Source: Pseudomonadota bacterium (lineage in GTDB: Bacteria; Chloroflexota; UBA6077; JAJPHF01). Taken from it: a stretch of 64,000 nt of DNA. The notes beneath the pieces were generated by a model. It did not search any database. It was not told the origin of the DNA and was given only the letters and a program-made list of their open reading frames with translations. The stretch's first letter is position 1, and every line of letters starts with the position of its first letter. The stretch is from contig JAJPHF010000014.1 in the NCBI GenBank assembly GCA_021325365.1, positions 89,612 through 153,611 on the forward strand. Direction: 5' to 3'. The position numbers and the translations under genes are program-made. Positions 48,357-58,559 of the stretch are shown piece after piece.

Positions 48357-48435
48357 ACAGACAAGTCGCATCTAACATATCTCTGTCTCAATTCCCACCT
48401 CAAAAACTGATGCCTCTTTTTTTTGTTTATGTGTA
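48348..48435 (+). repeat. 12-bp inverted repeat around an AT-rich intergenic spacer, with the recombinase promoter
   Basis: TACACATAAACA at 48348-48359 is repeated in inverted form at 48424-48435, 64 bases apart. The region between is low in GC for this genome and has runs of T. The right arm overlaps TATGAT (48434-48439), a likely -10 box of the recombinase gene, so a protein bound to the repeat could block transcription. The left arm overlaps the end of the glycosyltransferase gene. Confidence 0.5.
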
Positions 48436-48474
48436 TGATGGTGTTGCATCGCGACCGGTGCGGGAGGTGGAAGC

Positions 48475-49530
48475 ATGAATCCGCTGGGGCTTCCGGCAGG
48501 AAGGCAGCTGCCGCTGTTCGTCCCGTCAGAAGTGCTACTGCCCGCCTCCACTACCGTCGAACCCACGCCCGCCCGGCGGCTCAGTGAGGCAGTTGAAGCG
48601 TACTGCACTTACCTGGTCGCCGCAGGCCGCGCCATGCACACCGTCCGGAGCACTAGGTTGGACCTGCAGGGGTTGCTAGAGCACATCGGGGATGAGAGTC
48701 TGCTAGACCTCGCGCCCGCTCAGTTAGCTGAGCACGTGCGCTGGCTGCGCAGCGAGCGGGGTAACAGCTCCTCCTCCTTGCGGCGCAAAATCGCGACACT
48801 CAAGACCTTCCTCCGCTACGCCGTGACGGCTGGCTGGATTGCCGAAAGCCCGGCGGAGGGCCTCGTCTACCCGCAGCTAAAACGCGCGCCGGTAATAGTG
48901 CTGGACTCGCACGAGGTAGAGGCGGTAGTGGCCGCAGGTAGCGTTGATCCCGCCTGGCACGCGCTAGTCCTGCTTTTCGTCGACGCCGGCTTGAAGCGCG
49001 ACGAGGCGCTCGCTCTGCAAGCGGAGGACCTCTATTTGGCGCGGGAGCCATCGGATAGCCGGGTGACCATACGGCATAGCGCGCAGGCGAAGCGCGTGCG
49101 CCGCCGCTCGGTACCACTGACCGCCCGGGCCCACTTCGCCCTTGCCCGTCTGCTGCGAGCGCCGCTGCCGGGCGGACCCGTGTTTTCCTTTTCAGTACGG
49201 GGAGTGAATTTCGTGATCGAAACCGTGGGCCGACGCGCGGAGATTGTGCGGCTGAAGAAGCTGACGCCGGAAATCCTCCGTGACACGTTCGCGGTCCGGA
49301 TCATGCGCGAGCGGGTCAACAACGAGTCCGAGGCACTGCGGCACGGGAGAAGCGCGCGCGAGTTCGCACGACTCCGTGCCAAGCACGACGTCGAGGTGCT
49401 ACAGCTGCTCGGGCTGTCGCGGTACTCGGAAATGGCGGCGCGCTATCGATCGGCGGTTGCGGCGATCGAGGCGAGTGCGACCGGCAATACTGACACCGCC
49501 ACCAGAGGCGGGGCGCTCAAGCACGAGTGA
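48475..49530 (+). CDS. Tyrosine recombinase-like protein with altered catalytic residues
   Basis: A 351-residue protein built like XerC/XerD: an N-terminal SAM-like DNA-binding domain (about 35-125, VEAYCTYLVAAGRAMHTVRS) and a catalytic domain (about 140-330). The usual active-site set is only partly present. The first Arg is replaced by Lys (AGLKRDEAL, K174), the HxLRH box reads EILRD (E266, R269, D270), the third His/Trp is Leu314, and Tyr324 (AARYRS) is kept. About 20 residues are inserted between R269 and Tyr324. It may bind DNA without normal strand exchange. The ATG has GGGAGGTGG upstream. It faces scpA, 63 bases away. Confidence 0.75.
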   Translation: MNPLGLPAGRQLPLFVPSEVLLPASTTVEPTPARRLSEAVEAYCTYLVAAGRAMHTVRSTRLDLQGLLEHIGDESLLDLAPAQLAEHVRWLRSERGNSSSSLRRKIATLKTFLRYAVTAGWIAESPAEGLVYPQLKRAPVIVLDSHEVEAVVAAGSVDPAWHALVLLFVDAGLKRDEALALQAEDLYLAREPSDSRVTIRHSAQAKRVRRRSVPLTARAHFALARLLRAPLPGGPVFSFSVRGVNFVIETVGRRAEIVRLKKLTPEILRDTFAVRIMRERVNNESEALRHGRSAREFARLRAKHDVEVLQLLGLSRYSEMAARYRSAVAAIEASATGNTDTATRGGALKHE

Positions 49531-49593
49531 TAACAGCACCTCGGCTGCTGGTAGACAGGCCTGCGGAGGAAACGGCTGCAGGCAGCCGAGCAG

Positions 49594-50331
49594 TCATTCC
49601 AACCCCCTCAGGTCCGCGGCCTCGGGAGCTACAGTCGACGCCCGACGGATCTCCAGAGGACTCGCCCAATCGGTCTGACGGACGAGTAGAACGCCGCGCC
49701 TCGCTAGCACCAGCACCACTAGAAAGGTTGCCACGGCGCTGGACACGTCGGAGCCCAGCACTTCATGGATTGGCAACCAACGGTTGCCACTGACGGCGGC
49801 CAGCACCACGCGGGCGCGCTCCACGAGCGTCGGCCGCGTCGATGTGGTCAGTACACGAGGCGAGTTGTCCGTGGAATGCGGACGCAGCCGGTGCCGGAGA
49901 AGCCGAACTAGCGTTGCCGGCTCGAGCGGCGCGAGCGGCATCGAGGCGGCGAGGGCGGGTAGCTCACCGCCACGCGGCCACGAGCGCAAGCCCTCACTCT
50001 CCCGCTCCCCCAGCCAACGCGCCGCGGCCTGCAGAACCTGGTACTCGGCTAGCCGGCGGCGAAGCTCCTCGGCCGGGTCGCCTGCGGGGTCATTCGCCGC
50101 GACAGGCGGCAGCAGGGCGCGCGACTTGATGAGCATGAGCTGGGAGGCTACCAGAAGAAACTCGGAAAGCGCGTCGAGCTCGCCTTCTAGCGCTAGCACC
50201 CGCTCCAGGTACTGGTCCGCTACCGTGGCTAGGCTCAGCTCGGTCACATCTAGCCGGCGCTTTTGGATAAGGTTGAACAGCAAGTCTAGTGGCCCCGTGA
50301 ACTCCGGCAGATTTACCAATAACGCGCACAC
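49594..50331 (-). CDS. scpA: Segregation and condensation protein A (kleisin)
   Basis: A 245-residue ScpA, the kleisin of the bacterial SMC condensin. The N-terminal SMC-neck-binding helix is VNLPEFTGPLDLLFNLIQKR, followed by VADQYLERVLALEGE, SEFLLVASQLMLIKSRALLP, and a C-terminal winged helix with FLVVLVLARRGVLLVRQ. No scpB follows. It starts at a GTG two bases after the trpA stop and so is co-transcribed with the tryptophan genes. This is an unusual partner for it and would place condensin dosage partly under tryptophan control. Confidence 0.93.
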   Translation of the reverse strand: MCALLVNLPEFTGPLDLLFNLIQKRRLDVTELSLATVADQYLERVLALEGELDALSEFLLVASQLMLIKSRALLPPVAANDPAGDPAEELRRRLAEYQVLQAAARWLGERESEGLRSWPRGGELPALAASMPLAPLEPATLVRLLRHRLRPHSTDNSPRVLTTSTRPTLVERARVVLAAVSGNRWLPIHEVLGSDVSSAVATFLVVLVLARRGVLLVRQTDWASPLEIRRASTVAPEAADLRGLE

Positions 50332-50333
50332 GG

Positions 50334-51158
50334 TCAGGCTCGCTCGCGCGACTCCGCGGCAACCTCACCCCGGCTAACGCCCTTCATCTCCGCGATGTAC
50401 CGAGCGGCTACGGCAGCGCGCTCGTCTGCGGGCACCCCGCGCAGCAGGTCCACGAGCGCGCTGGCCACAATGGCGCCATCGGCGTACTCCCTCACTGCAG
50501 CCACGTGCTCAGGCCGGGCGATGCCGAACCCTACGACGAGCGGCACCGCCGTGTAGCGACGGACCCGACGCAAGAAGGCGGGTAGCTCGTCGGCCAGTGA
50601 TGTGCGAGCGCCGGTCACGCCGACCACGGACACGCAGTAGATGAATCCTTCCGCCTGGGTGCAGGCCGCAGCCATCCGCCCGTCTGGCGTCGTGGGAGCC
50701 AGCATCGTGATCAGCTGCAGGCCGGCGCGGCCGCAGGCCACTCGCAGGGTTTCGGCCTCCTCGACTGGCAGATCAGGCACGATGAGGCCGTCTACGCCGG
50801 ATCCGGCGGCCTGCGTGCAGAACCCCTCCAGTCCGTAATGCTGGACGGGGTTGTAGTAGCTCATGAAGACCAGCGGTACGTCGGTGGCCGCGCGAATCTC
50901 GCGGGCCGTCGCGAACGCGTCGGCCAACCGGAAGCCGGCGTCTAGAGCCTGCTGGTTCACACGCTGCAGCGTGGCGCCGTCGGCCAGCGGATCGGAGAAA
51001 GGAATGCCGAGCTCCAGCCCGTCGGCACCCGCTCGCACTAGCTCGAGCGCCAGCGCCGCCGTCTCGCCGCGGGCCGGAAAGCCAACGCTGAGATAGGGCA
51101 GCAGGGCCATCTCGCCCCGCGCGCGCAGGGCAGCGAAGGCCGTGTCAATTCGATTCAC
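50334..51158 (-). CDS. trpA: Tryptophan synthase alpha chain
   Basis: A 274-residue TIM-barrel subunit that cleaves indole-3-glycerol phosphate to indole. The catalytic E49 ([14 protein letters not shown]) and D60 are at the canonical positions. [38 protein letters not shown] and [10 protein letters not shown] are further marks. The ATG overlaps the trpB stop (ATGA). Normal length. Confidence 0.97.
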   Translation of the reverse strand: MNRIDTAFAALRARGEMALLPYLSVGFPARGETAALALELVRAGADGLELGIPFSDPLADGATLQRVNQQALDAGFRLADAFATAREIRAATDVPLVFMSYYNPVQHYGLEGFCTQAAGSGVDGLIVPDLPVEEAETLRVACGRAGLQLITMLAPTTPDGRMAAACTQAEGFIYCVSVVGVTGARTSLADELPAFLRRVRRYTAVPLVVGFGIARPEHVAAVREYADGAIVASALVDLLRGVPADERAAVAARYIAEMKGVSRGEVAAESRERA

Positions 51159-52360
51159 GCCTCGGCCTCCAACGCAGTGCCGCTCGCCTCGGCGTAGAGC
51201 TGTACGTCCTTATCGCCGCGGCCCGACAGATTGACGACGATCAGGCGCTCGGGACGCCAGTCCGCCGCGTGGGTCAGAAGGTACCCAATCGCGTGTGCCG
51301 GCTCAAGCGCCGGCAAAATGCCCTCCGCGAGGCAGAGCGTGCGGAAGCCGAGCAGCGCCTCATCGTCGGTAGCGGCCACGTAGCGCGCCCGTCGCTGCGC
51401 TTGCAAGTAGGCGTGCTCGGGGCCGACGCCCGGATAATCCAGCCCGGCCGACACGCTATGGGTGGTCCGCACCTGGCCGTCCTCGTCCTGCAGGAGCAGC
51501 GTCCGCGCACCGTGTAGCACCCCGAGGCTGCCCGCGCTGAGCGACGCGGCGTGCTCGCCGGACTCCAGGCCGCGGCCGCCCGCCTCCACGCCCAGCAATT
51601 CGACTGCCGCGTCGTCCACGAATGGCACGAACATACCGATCGCGTTACTGCCTCCACCCACGCACGCCACCACGCAGTCGGGCAAGCGGCCCGCGGCCGC
51701 CAGCACCTGCTCCCGCGTCTCCCGACCGATCACCGCTTGGAAGTCGCGCACGAGCGCGGGATAGGGGTGGGGCCCCACCGCGGAACCGAGCAGGTAGTGT
51801 GTCGTGCGCACGTTCGTGACCCAGTCGCGGATCGCCTCGTTGATCGCGTCTTTGAGCGTGCGGCTGCCCTCCCGCACCGGGCGCACCTCGGCGCCTAGGA
51901 GCCGCATACGATAGACGTTGGGCGCCTGGCGCCGCACGTCCTCCTCGCCCATGTAGACCACGCACTCTAGCCCCAGCATGGCGCACACCGTCGCCGTCGC
52001 CACGCCGTGCTGGCCCGCGCCGGTCTCGGCCACCACGCGCCGCTTGCCCATCCGCTGCACCAGCAATGCTTGGCCCAGCGCGTTGTTGATCTTGTGCGCC
52101 CCCGTGTGCGCCAGGTCCTCCCGCTTGAGGTACACGCGGTGGCCTAGCTGCCCGCTCAGCCGCTCGGCCTCGTAGAGAGGCGTCGGGCGCCCCACGAACG
52201 TGCGCAGGAGCAGCTCGAAGCGGGCCACGAACGCCGGGTCTGCCATCGCCTCGGCGTGGGCCGTTTCTAGCTCCGCCAGCGCGGGCATGAGCACTTCGGG
52301 CACAAACTGGCCGCCGAACTCACCGAAGCGGCCGCGCGGCGTGAGCGTTTCAGTCAACAT
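51155..52360 (-). CDS. trpB: Tryptophan synthase beta chain
   Basis: A 401-residue PLP enzyme that joins indole and serine. The PLP lysine is K90 ([14 protein letters not shown] [14 protein letters not shown]). [20 protein letters not shown] at the N-terminus, [14 protein letters not shown], and [10 protein letters not shown] are standard. It starts with ATG and overlaps trpF by 11 bases. It belongs to the TrpB1 type that pairs with TrpA. Confidence 0.98.
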   Translation of the reverse strand: MLTETLTPRGRFGEFGGQFVPEVLMPALAELETAHAEAMADPAFVARFELLLRTFVGRPTPLYEAERLSGQLGHRVYLKREDLAHTGAHKINNALGQALLVQRMGKRRVVAETGAGQHGVATATVCAMLGLECVVYMGEEDVRRQAPNVYRMRLLGAEVRPVREGSRTLKDAINEAIRDWVTNVRTTHYLLGSAVGPHPYPALVRDFQAVIGRETREQVLAAAGRLPDCVVACVGGGSNAIGMFVPFVDDAAVELLGVEAGGRGLESGEHAASLSAGSLGVLHGARTLLLQDEDGQVRTTHSVSAGLDYPGVGPEHAYLQAQRRARYVAATDDEALLGFRTLCLAEGILPALEPAHAIGYLLTHAADWRPERLIVVNLSGRGDKDVQLYAEASGTALEAEA

Positions 52361-52991
52361 GGGTGGCTACCTCCCAGCGGCGCGCGTTCTCAAGAAAAGC
52401 CCGGATGAGCAATGGATCCTTCACGCCCCCGCGCTCCACACCGCTACTTACATCCAATCCCCAGGGTCGCAACGCGTCTAGCGCCTCACCGACGTTATCA
52501 GGAGTCAGCCCGCCCGCGACCAGGGCCTCGCCCGCATAGCGTCGCGCGCCGGCCCAGTCGAACCGCTGCCCCGTCCCGCCCCAGTAGCCGGGCACCTGGG
52601 AATCCAGCAGCAGGCGGGTCGCGCCGTAGCGCGCGGCCGTGACCGCCTCGCCGTCGATCTCAGCCAGACGCAGCGCCTTGATGATCGGCTGCGCCATCCG
52701 CGCGCAGTAGTCCGCCGACTCGGTGCCGTGAAGCTGTACATAGTCGAGCCCGCAGAGACGGGCCACGTCGTTCACCCACGCGGCCGGCTCGTTCACAAAC
52801 ACGCCCACCGCGGCCCAATCGCCCCGGTCCGTCCTCCGCCGGATCTCGCCCAAGAGCGCGCGCGCCTCCTCAGGAGTCACGTAGCGCGAACTCGGCGGGT
52901 AGAAAACGAACCCGAGGAAGTCAGCCCCGTAGGCAAGTGCCGTTTCGGCCTCGCTGAGGCGCCGCACGCCGCAGATCTTTACCTTGACCAC
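52350..52991 (-). CDS. trpF: Phosphoribosylanthranilate isomerase
   Basis: A 213-residue isomerase that converts PRA to Cd[12 protein letters not shown] at the start contains the catalytic Cys7; [38 protein letters not shown] and the phosphate-binding [15 protein letters not shown] are all present. It starts with GTG and overlaps trpC by 13 bases. Confidence 0.95.
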   Translation of the reverse strand: MVKVKICGVRRLSEAETALAYGADFLGFVFYPPSSRYVTPEEARALLGEIRRRTDRGDWAAVGVFVNEPAAWVNDVARLCGLDYVQLHGTESADYCARMAQPIIKALRLAEIDGEAVTAARYGATRLLLDSQVPGYWGGTGQRFDWAGARRYAGEALVAGGLTPDNVGEALDALRPWGLDVSSGVERGGVKDPLLIRAFLENARRWEVATHVD

Positions 52992-53809
52992 GCCGCCACC
53001 CCGAGTAGCTCGCCGATGCGGGCGGCGGGGTCGGGGGCCGTGACCAGCGCCTCGCCGACCAGGATCGCGCTCGCCCCAGCCGCTACGACGCGCCGCACGT
53101 CGCCCGGCGATGCGATGCCGCTCTCGCTAACAACCGTTACGGTCGCAGGCAGCAGCGGCCGAACCGTCTCCGTCGTCGCCAGATCGACCCGGAACGTGGC
53201 CAGGTCGCGGTTGTTGATACCCACCAGCGACGCCCCAGCCCCAAGCGCCGCCGCCACCTCGTCCGGCGCGTGCACCTCCACTAGAGCCGCTAGCCCCAGC
53301 TCGGCCGCTAGCGCGTGCAGCTCGGCTAGCCGTGTCGCCTCCAGCAGCGCGGCGATCAGCAGCACGGCATCAGCGCCGAGCGCTCGCGCCTCATAGACCT
53401 GATAGGGCGAGATGACGAAGTCCTTACGCAGCACGGCCAGGTCCACCGCGGCGCGCGCCTCGGCCAGGTCCGCGTCGCTGCCGTGGAAAAACGCCTCGTC
53501 GGTGAGCACCGATAGGGCGTGCGCGCCCGCAGCCGCGTACCTTCGCGCCAGCGTTGCCGGGCTGAGCGTTGGGTTCAGCGCTCCCTTCGCGGGGGACACG
53601 CGCTTGATCTCCGCGACCAGGCGGGGCGCGGGGCCGGCGAGCGCGGTCGCGAAATCGCGCGGCGGCGGCATGGCGGCGGCCGCTGCCCGCACCGCTTCAA
53701 GTGGCCGCGCCGCCTCGCGCCGCGCCAGCTCCTCGCGCTTCTGGGCGGCGATGCGCGCCAGGAAGTCGCTCGCCGTGCCACCGCGGGCCGCGCTGTCGGC
53801 GGCGGTCAC
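52979..53809 (-). CDS. trpC: Indole-3-glycerol phosphate synthase
   Basis: A 276-residue enzyme that closes the indole ring. VAEIKRVSPAKG holds E67 and K69; YAAAGAHALSVLTDEAFF, VLRKDFVISPYQVYEARA, GINNRDLATFRVD and VSESGIASPGDV are family blocks. GTG start overlapping the trpD stop (GTGA). A single-function protein, not fused to TrpF as in E. coli. Confidence 0.96.
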   Translation of the reverse strand: MTAADSAARGGTASDFLARIAAQKREELARREAARPLEAVRAAAAAMPPPRDFATALAGPAPRLVAEIKRVSPAKGALNPTLSPATLARRYAAAGAHALSVLTDEAFFHGSDADLAEARAAVDLAVLRKDFVISPYQVYEARALGADAVLLIAALLEATRLAELHALAAELGLAALVEVHAPDEVAAALGAGASLVGINNRDLATFRVDLATTETVRPLLPATVTVVSESGIASPGDVRRVVAAGASAILVGEALVTAPDPAARIGELLGVAAWSR

Positions 53810-54846
53810 GCCGGCACCCCCTCAGCGCGGGCCTTCAACTCCTGGGTTAGCGCCCGGAGCGCGTCTAGTCGACTGGCCGCGGCGCCACTGTCGATGCTCT
53901 CCGCGGCGACGCCGATCCCCTCCCGTAGATCCGCCACCAGGTCGGCCGCCAGCAACGTGCCGGCGGCGTTGAGCAGCACCACGTCGCGCGCTGGGCCATG
54001 CTCGCCCCCCAGGACAGCCTGGGCGCGCGCCGCGCTCGCGGCGACGCTATCCGTCATCAGCACCTCGCGGGGAGCGCGGCCGAGTCCGACGTCTTCAGGG
54101 CTCACCGTGTACCGTCGCACCGTCCCATCCACCACCTCGTGCACCACGCTGGGCGCCGAGAGCGACAACTCGTCCACGCCGTCCTCGCCGTAGACCACGA
54201 GCGCGTGGCGCGAGCCGGTCCGGCGCAGCACCTCCGCCATCGTGCCTGCCATCTCTGGCACGGATACCCCAAGAATCTGCGCCTGGGCGCGCGCAGGGTT
54301 CAGCAGCGGGCCGAGCAGATTGAACACTGTCCGGATGCCAAGCTCGCGGCGCGGGCCGACTGCGTGCCGCAGTGCGGGATGGAACAGCGGGGCGTACATA
54401 AAGCCAATCCCAATGGTCGCCACGCACTCGGCCACGCCCGCCGGCGGCAGGTCGATGACGACGCCCATACCCTCGAGCAGGTCGGCGCTGCCGCAGGCGC
54501 TGGACGCAGCGCGGTTGCCGTGCTTGGCCACACGCGCCCCGGCGCCGGCCGCCACGATCGCGGCTACGGTTGAGATATTGAACGTGCAGGCACCGTCGCC
54601 CCCCGTGCCAGCGGTGTCCACCACGGATCCATCCACCTCGACGGGAATCAGCGCGCCGCGCATCACGCGCACGAGGCCCGCCAACTCCTCCGCCGTCTCG
54701 CCCTTCATGCGAAGCGCTGTCGCGAACGCGCCAATCTGCGCGGGCGTCGCCGTCCCGTCGACTAGCTCCTGCATCGCCGCTGCGGCCTGCTCCTCGGTCA
54801 GCGCCTGCCCCTCGACGAGCAGCGCAATCGCCTGTCTGATACTCAC
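53806..54846 (-). CDS. trpD: Anthranilate phosphoribosyltransferase
   Basis: A 346-residue enzyme that adds PRPP to anthranilate. The PRPP loop is DTAGTGGDG at residues 77-85, with FNISTVAAIVAAGAGARVAKHGNRA (read as two neighbouring blocks) and SACGSADLLEGMGV. It stands alone, not fused to TrpG. ATG start 20 bases after the trpG stop. Confidence 0.96.
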   Translation of the reverse strand: MSIRQAIALLVEGQALTEEQAAAAMQELVDGTATPAQIGAFATALRMKGETAEELAGLVRVMRGALIPVEVDGSVVDTAGTGGDGACTFNISTVAAIVAAGAGARVAKHGNRAASSACGSADLLEGMGVVIDLPPAGVAECVATIGIGFMYAPLFHPALRHAVGPRRELGIRTVFNLLGPLLNPARAQAQILGVSVPEMAGTMAEVLRRTGSRHALVVYGEDGVDELSLSAPSVVHEVVDGTVRRYTVSPEDVGLGRAPREVLMTDSVAASAARAQAVLGGEHGPARDVVLLNAAGTLLAADLVADLREGIGVAAESIDSGAAASRLDALRALTQELKARAEGVPA

Positions 54847-54866
54847 CTCAGCCCCCTCCTGCCCAG

Positions 54867-55517
54867 CTATACAGTCACGCCCGCTGGAGCGGCCGCTGCT
54901 GAGCTGCCGTTCCGCTCAATCCCTGCTCGGGCCGTGGCCGGCAACTCATCGAGCGCGATACCGAGGAAATTCGCCAAGAGCCGATACCCCCCCTCGGTCA
55001 ACACCGACTCGGGATGAAATTGCACCCCTTCAACCGCGTGCTCGCGGTGGCGCAAGCCCATGATCAGCCCGTCGTCGGTCCAGGCGCTCACCTCGAGGCA
55101 ATCCGGTAGCCCCTCGCGCGCCACGACGAGCGAGTGATAGCGAATCGCCTGGAACGGGTCCGGTAGCCCGGCCAACACGCCTCGGCCATCGTGATGCACT
55201 GCGGACGCCTTGCCGTGCCGCAGCTCTGGCGCGCGCACGATCCGTCCGCCATACGCCTCGCCAATGCACTGATGCCCCAGGCACACACCCAGAATCGGCA
55301 CCCGGCCGCCTAGCTCGCGGATGATGGCCAGCGACTCGCCGGCCCCCGCCGGTGCGCCAGGCCCCGGCGAGATCACAATTCGCTCGGGCGCGAGGCGCGC
55401 GACCTCGGCTACCGTTACCGCGTCGTTGCGGCGCACCAGTACGTTGGCGCCGAGGTCCGCTAGATACTGGTACAGGTTGTACGTGAACGAGTCGTAGTTG
55501 TCGACTAGTAGTAGCAC
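54867..55517 (-). CDS. trpG: Anthranilate synthase component II (glutamine amidotransferase)
   Basis: A 216-residue class I amidotransferase that supplies ammonia to TrpE. LVDNYDSFTYNLYQYL starts it; SPGPGAPAGAGES forms the oxyanion region, Cys79 is the nucleophile in GVCLGHQCIGEAYGG, and HPES gives the His/Glu of the triad. The GTG at 55517 follows the trpE stop by four bases with GGGGAG upstream; the longer frame inside trpE is rejected. It may also serve PabB (folate); this cannot be excluded. Confidence 0.95.
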   Translation of the reverse strand: MLLLVDNYDSFTYNLYQYLADLGANVLVRRNDAVTVAEVARLAPERIVISPGPGAPAGAGESLAIIRELGGRVPILGVCLGHQCIGEAYGGRIVRAPELRHGKASAVHHDGRGVLAGLPDPFQAIRYHSLVVAREGLPDCLEVSAWTDDGLIMGLRHREHAVEGVQFHPESVLTEGGYRLLANFLGIALDELPATARAGIERNGSSAAAAPAGVTV

Positions 55518-55521
55518 CAGC

Positions 55522-57102
55522 CTACTCCCCGTTGCCGCTGACGGCGGCCGCGTCAACCGACGTGGCCGCCCCGAGCCGCTCGGCCAGCTCCAGCGCGCGC
55601 TCGGCCGCGCGCGCCTTGTTCAGCGTCTCCTCGTACTCGGCGGACGGCACCGAGTCGGCCACAATACCGGCGCCCGCGGTCACATGGGCCACCCCGTCCT
55701 TGAGTACGGCCGTGCGGATCGTGATGGCCGTCTCCAGGCTGCCGTCGTAGCCGAAGAAGCCAACAGCGCCCGCGTAGGGCCCCCGCTGCTCGGGCTCCAG
55801 ATCGGCGATGATCTCCATCGCGCGAATCTTCGGCGCCCCCGACACCGTGCCCGCCGGGAAGCAAGCACGCAGCGCGTCCACGGGCCGCAGGCCCGGCGCC
55901 AGTCGGCCTGTCACCTGAGAGACAAGATGCATAACGTGCGAGTAACGCTCGATCTCCATGAACTGCGGGACGCTCACGCTGCCCGGTGCGCTGACGCGGC
56001 CGATATCATTGCGGCCCAAGTCCACCAACATCAGGTGCTCAGCCCGCTCCTTCTCGTCGGCACGCAGTTCGGCCGCCAGCGCCGCGTCGCGCTCGTCCGT
56101 TGCGCCGCGCGGCCGGGTACCGGCGATCGGGTGCGTGACCACCTGGCCGTTCTCGACCAGCACCAGCAGCTCCGGCGACGCCCCGACGAGCTGGAAGTCG
56201 CCCCAGTCCAGAAAGTACATATAGGGCGACGGGTTCACGGCGCGCAGCGCGCGGTAGACCGCGAACGGGGGGGCAGCAACCGGGCGCGAAAAGCGTTGCG
56301 CCAGCACCACCTGGATGACGTCGCCTGCCGCGATGTGCTCCTGGCCCCGCTGGACCGCAGTCTCGTAGGCAGCGCGGGTCATGTTGGATTCGAGTCCCAC
56401 ACGCCGGGACGGTGGCTCGCCGACGGCGAGGGAGCCCACCGTCAGCGGGGCGGCGAGACGCTGGACAAGAGCGTCGATGCGCACGAGCCCCGCGTCGTAG
56501 GCCGCGTCCACGTCGCCGTCGAGGGGCACGTGGGTGACAACCTTGATGGTGCGCTGCAAGTGGTCAAACACCAGCAGGCTGTCGTACAGCGCCAGGCGCG
56601 CGAGCGGCAGGCCCAGCGGGTCCGCTCTCGGGGCGGGCAGCCGCTCGTAGCAGCGGGCTAGCTCGTAGGCCAGGTAGCCGACGGCGCCGCCGTGGAACCG
56701 CGGCAGGCCGGAGACGGCTACCGGCTCATAGCGGCCGACCCACTCGTCCACGAGCGCCAGCGGGTCGTCGCAGGGCCGCTCAACGACGCCGTCGCGCCCC
56801 GTGAGCCGCGCCAGGCCATCACGCACCTCGAGGTGCTGGCACGGCTCCGTGCCGACGACCGAGTAGCGTGCGAGCCGCTCGCCGCCCTCGACACTCTCCA
56901 GCAGAAACGACGGCGCCCCGCGGGCCACCTTCAGGTACGCCGAAACGGGCGTCTCCACATCGGCTAGCACCTCGCGGTACAGCGGCAGGAGCCGCGCCTG
57001 TCCCGCCAGCCGCCGCGCCTCGGCGCGCGAGGGCGTCACCTCCAGCCACTGCCCTTGCGCCACACGCGGCGCCGGGTCGATCCGCCGCTGCATCGTCTCC
57101 AT
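55522..57102 (-). CDS. trpE: Anthranilate synthase component I
   Basis: A 526-residue chorismate-using synthase. The tryptophan-feedback motif LLES lies at residues 67-70, followed by SVEGGERLARYS. The catalytic part has VNPSPYMYFLDWGDFQLVG, SPELLVLVENGQVVTHPIAG (in two steps), TRPRGATDERD, LVDLGRNDIGRVS, and GTVSGAPKIRAMEII. The ATG at 57102 is three bases after trpS. Length and motifs show a feedback-sensitive TrpE rather than PabB. Confidence 0.97.
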   Translation of the reverse strand: METMQRRIDPAPRVAQGQWLEVTPSRAEARRLAGQARLLPLYREVLADVETPVSAYLKVARGAPSFLLESVEGGERLARYSVVGTEPCQHLEVRDGLARLTGRDGVVERPCDDPLALVDEWVGRYEPVAVSGLPRFHGGAVGYLAYELARCYERLPAPRADPLGLPLARLALYDSLLVFDHLQRTIKVVTHVPLDGDVDAAYDAGLVRIDALVQRLAAPLTVGSLAVGEPPSRRVGLESNMTRAAYETAVQRGQEHIAAGDVIQVVLAQRFSRPVAAPPFAVYRALRAVNPSPYMYFLDWGDFQLVGASPELLVLVENGQVVTHPIAGTRPRGATDERDAALAAELRADEKERAEHLMLVDLGRNDIGRVSAPGSVSVPQFMEIERYSHVMHLVSQVTGRLAPGLRPVDALRACFPAGTVSGAPKIRAMEIIADLEPEQRGPYAGAVGFFGYDGSLETAITIRTAVLKDGVAHVTAGAGIVADSVPSAEYEETLNKARAAERALELAERLGAATSVDAAAVSGNGE

Positions 57103-57105
57103 CTC

Positions 57106-58122
<1,017 letters not shown>

Positions 58123-58139
58123 TCCTCGACCTCCGCGTG

Positions 58140-58469
58140 TTGCGAACAATAAAGAACCTCGTCCCACAGGGACGAGGTTCTCTCGTGGTGCCACCCTAGT
58201 TCAGCGCCAGCGCCCGCCGACCCGGGAAAGGCGGGGGGGGGCGTGGTGCCCTTAGCCCAGCGCGCCGATCGACTCGCGGTCGCATCGTGACGCTGGCGCC
58301 CGGCTAACGGGGGCGATTCCGGCTGAGCCTACTGGGCGAGGGCCGTTCGGTCAGCAGCTCCCAGGTCCATTCGGTAGCGCTTCCAGCATCGGCTCCCACC
58401 GTACCCGACTCGCTGGGCCGAACACGCTACGTACTAGTCCTGCTCGCGGCCATTGGCATCTTCACTTGT
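58140..58469 (-). promoter_or_regulatory. Tryptophan T-box riboswitch in the trpS-trp operon leader
   Basis: On the minus strand, the T-box sequence AGGGTGGCACCACG lies at 58197-58184 and is followed by a terminator: a perfect 12-bp stem (GAACCTCGTCCC, loop TGT, 58180-58154) and TTTATTGTT. Upstream, a stem I-like region has the distal-loop motif GGTGGGAGC (58400-58392) and a candidate specifier TGG (Trp) at 58369-58367 in the context GAA-TGG-AC. The TGGC bases of the T-box would pair with a tRNA ending GCCA, which suits tRNA-Trp (discriminator G). AGTAGG and CCGTTA of the stem III region are also visible. Uncharged tRNA-Trp should stop termination and turn on the operon. Confidence 0.92.
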
Positions 58470-58475
58470 GGTGTC

Positions 58476-58504
58476 AGTATAGCGGCCCGCGCCGCCGCCG
58501 TCAA
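58476..58504 (-). promoter_or_regulatory. Sigma-A promoter of the trpS-trp-scpA operon
   Basis: On the minus strand, TTGACG (58504-58499) and TATACT (58481-58476) are spaced by exactly 17 bases. This is the closest to a full consensus promoter in the window. Transcription would begin about 58469, about 345 bases ahead of trpS. Confidence 0.8.
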
Positions 58505-58559
58505 ACGTTAACTCGGGCCAGGGCCGCGCGCGGACCGCGCCGCACCGGAGCGTCGCGTC

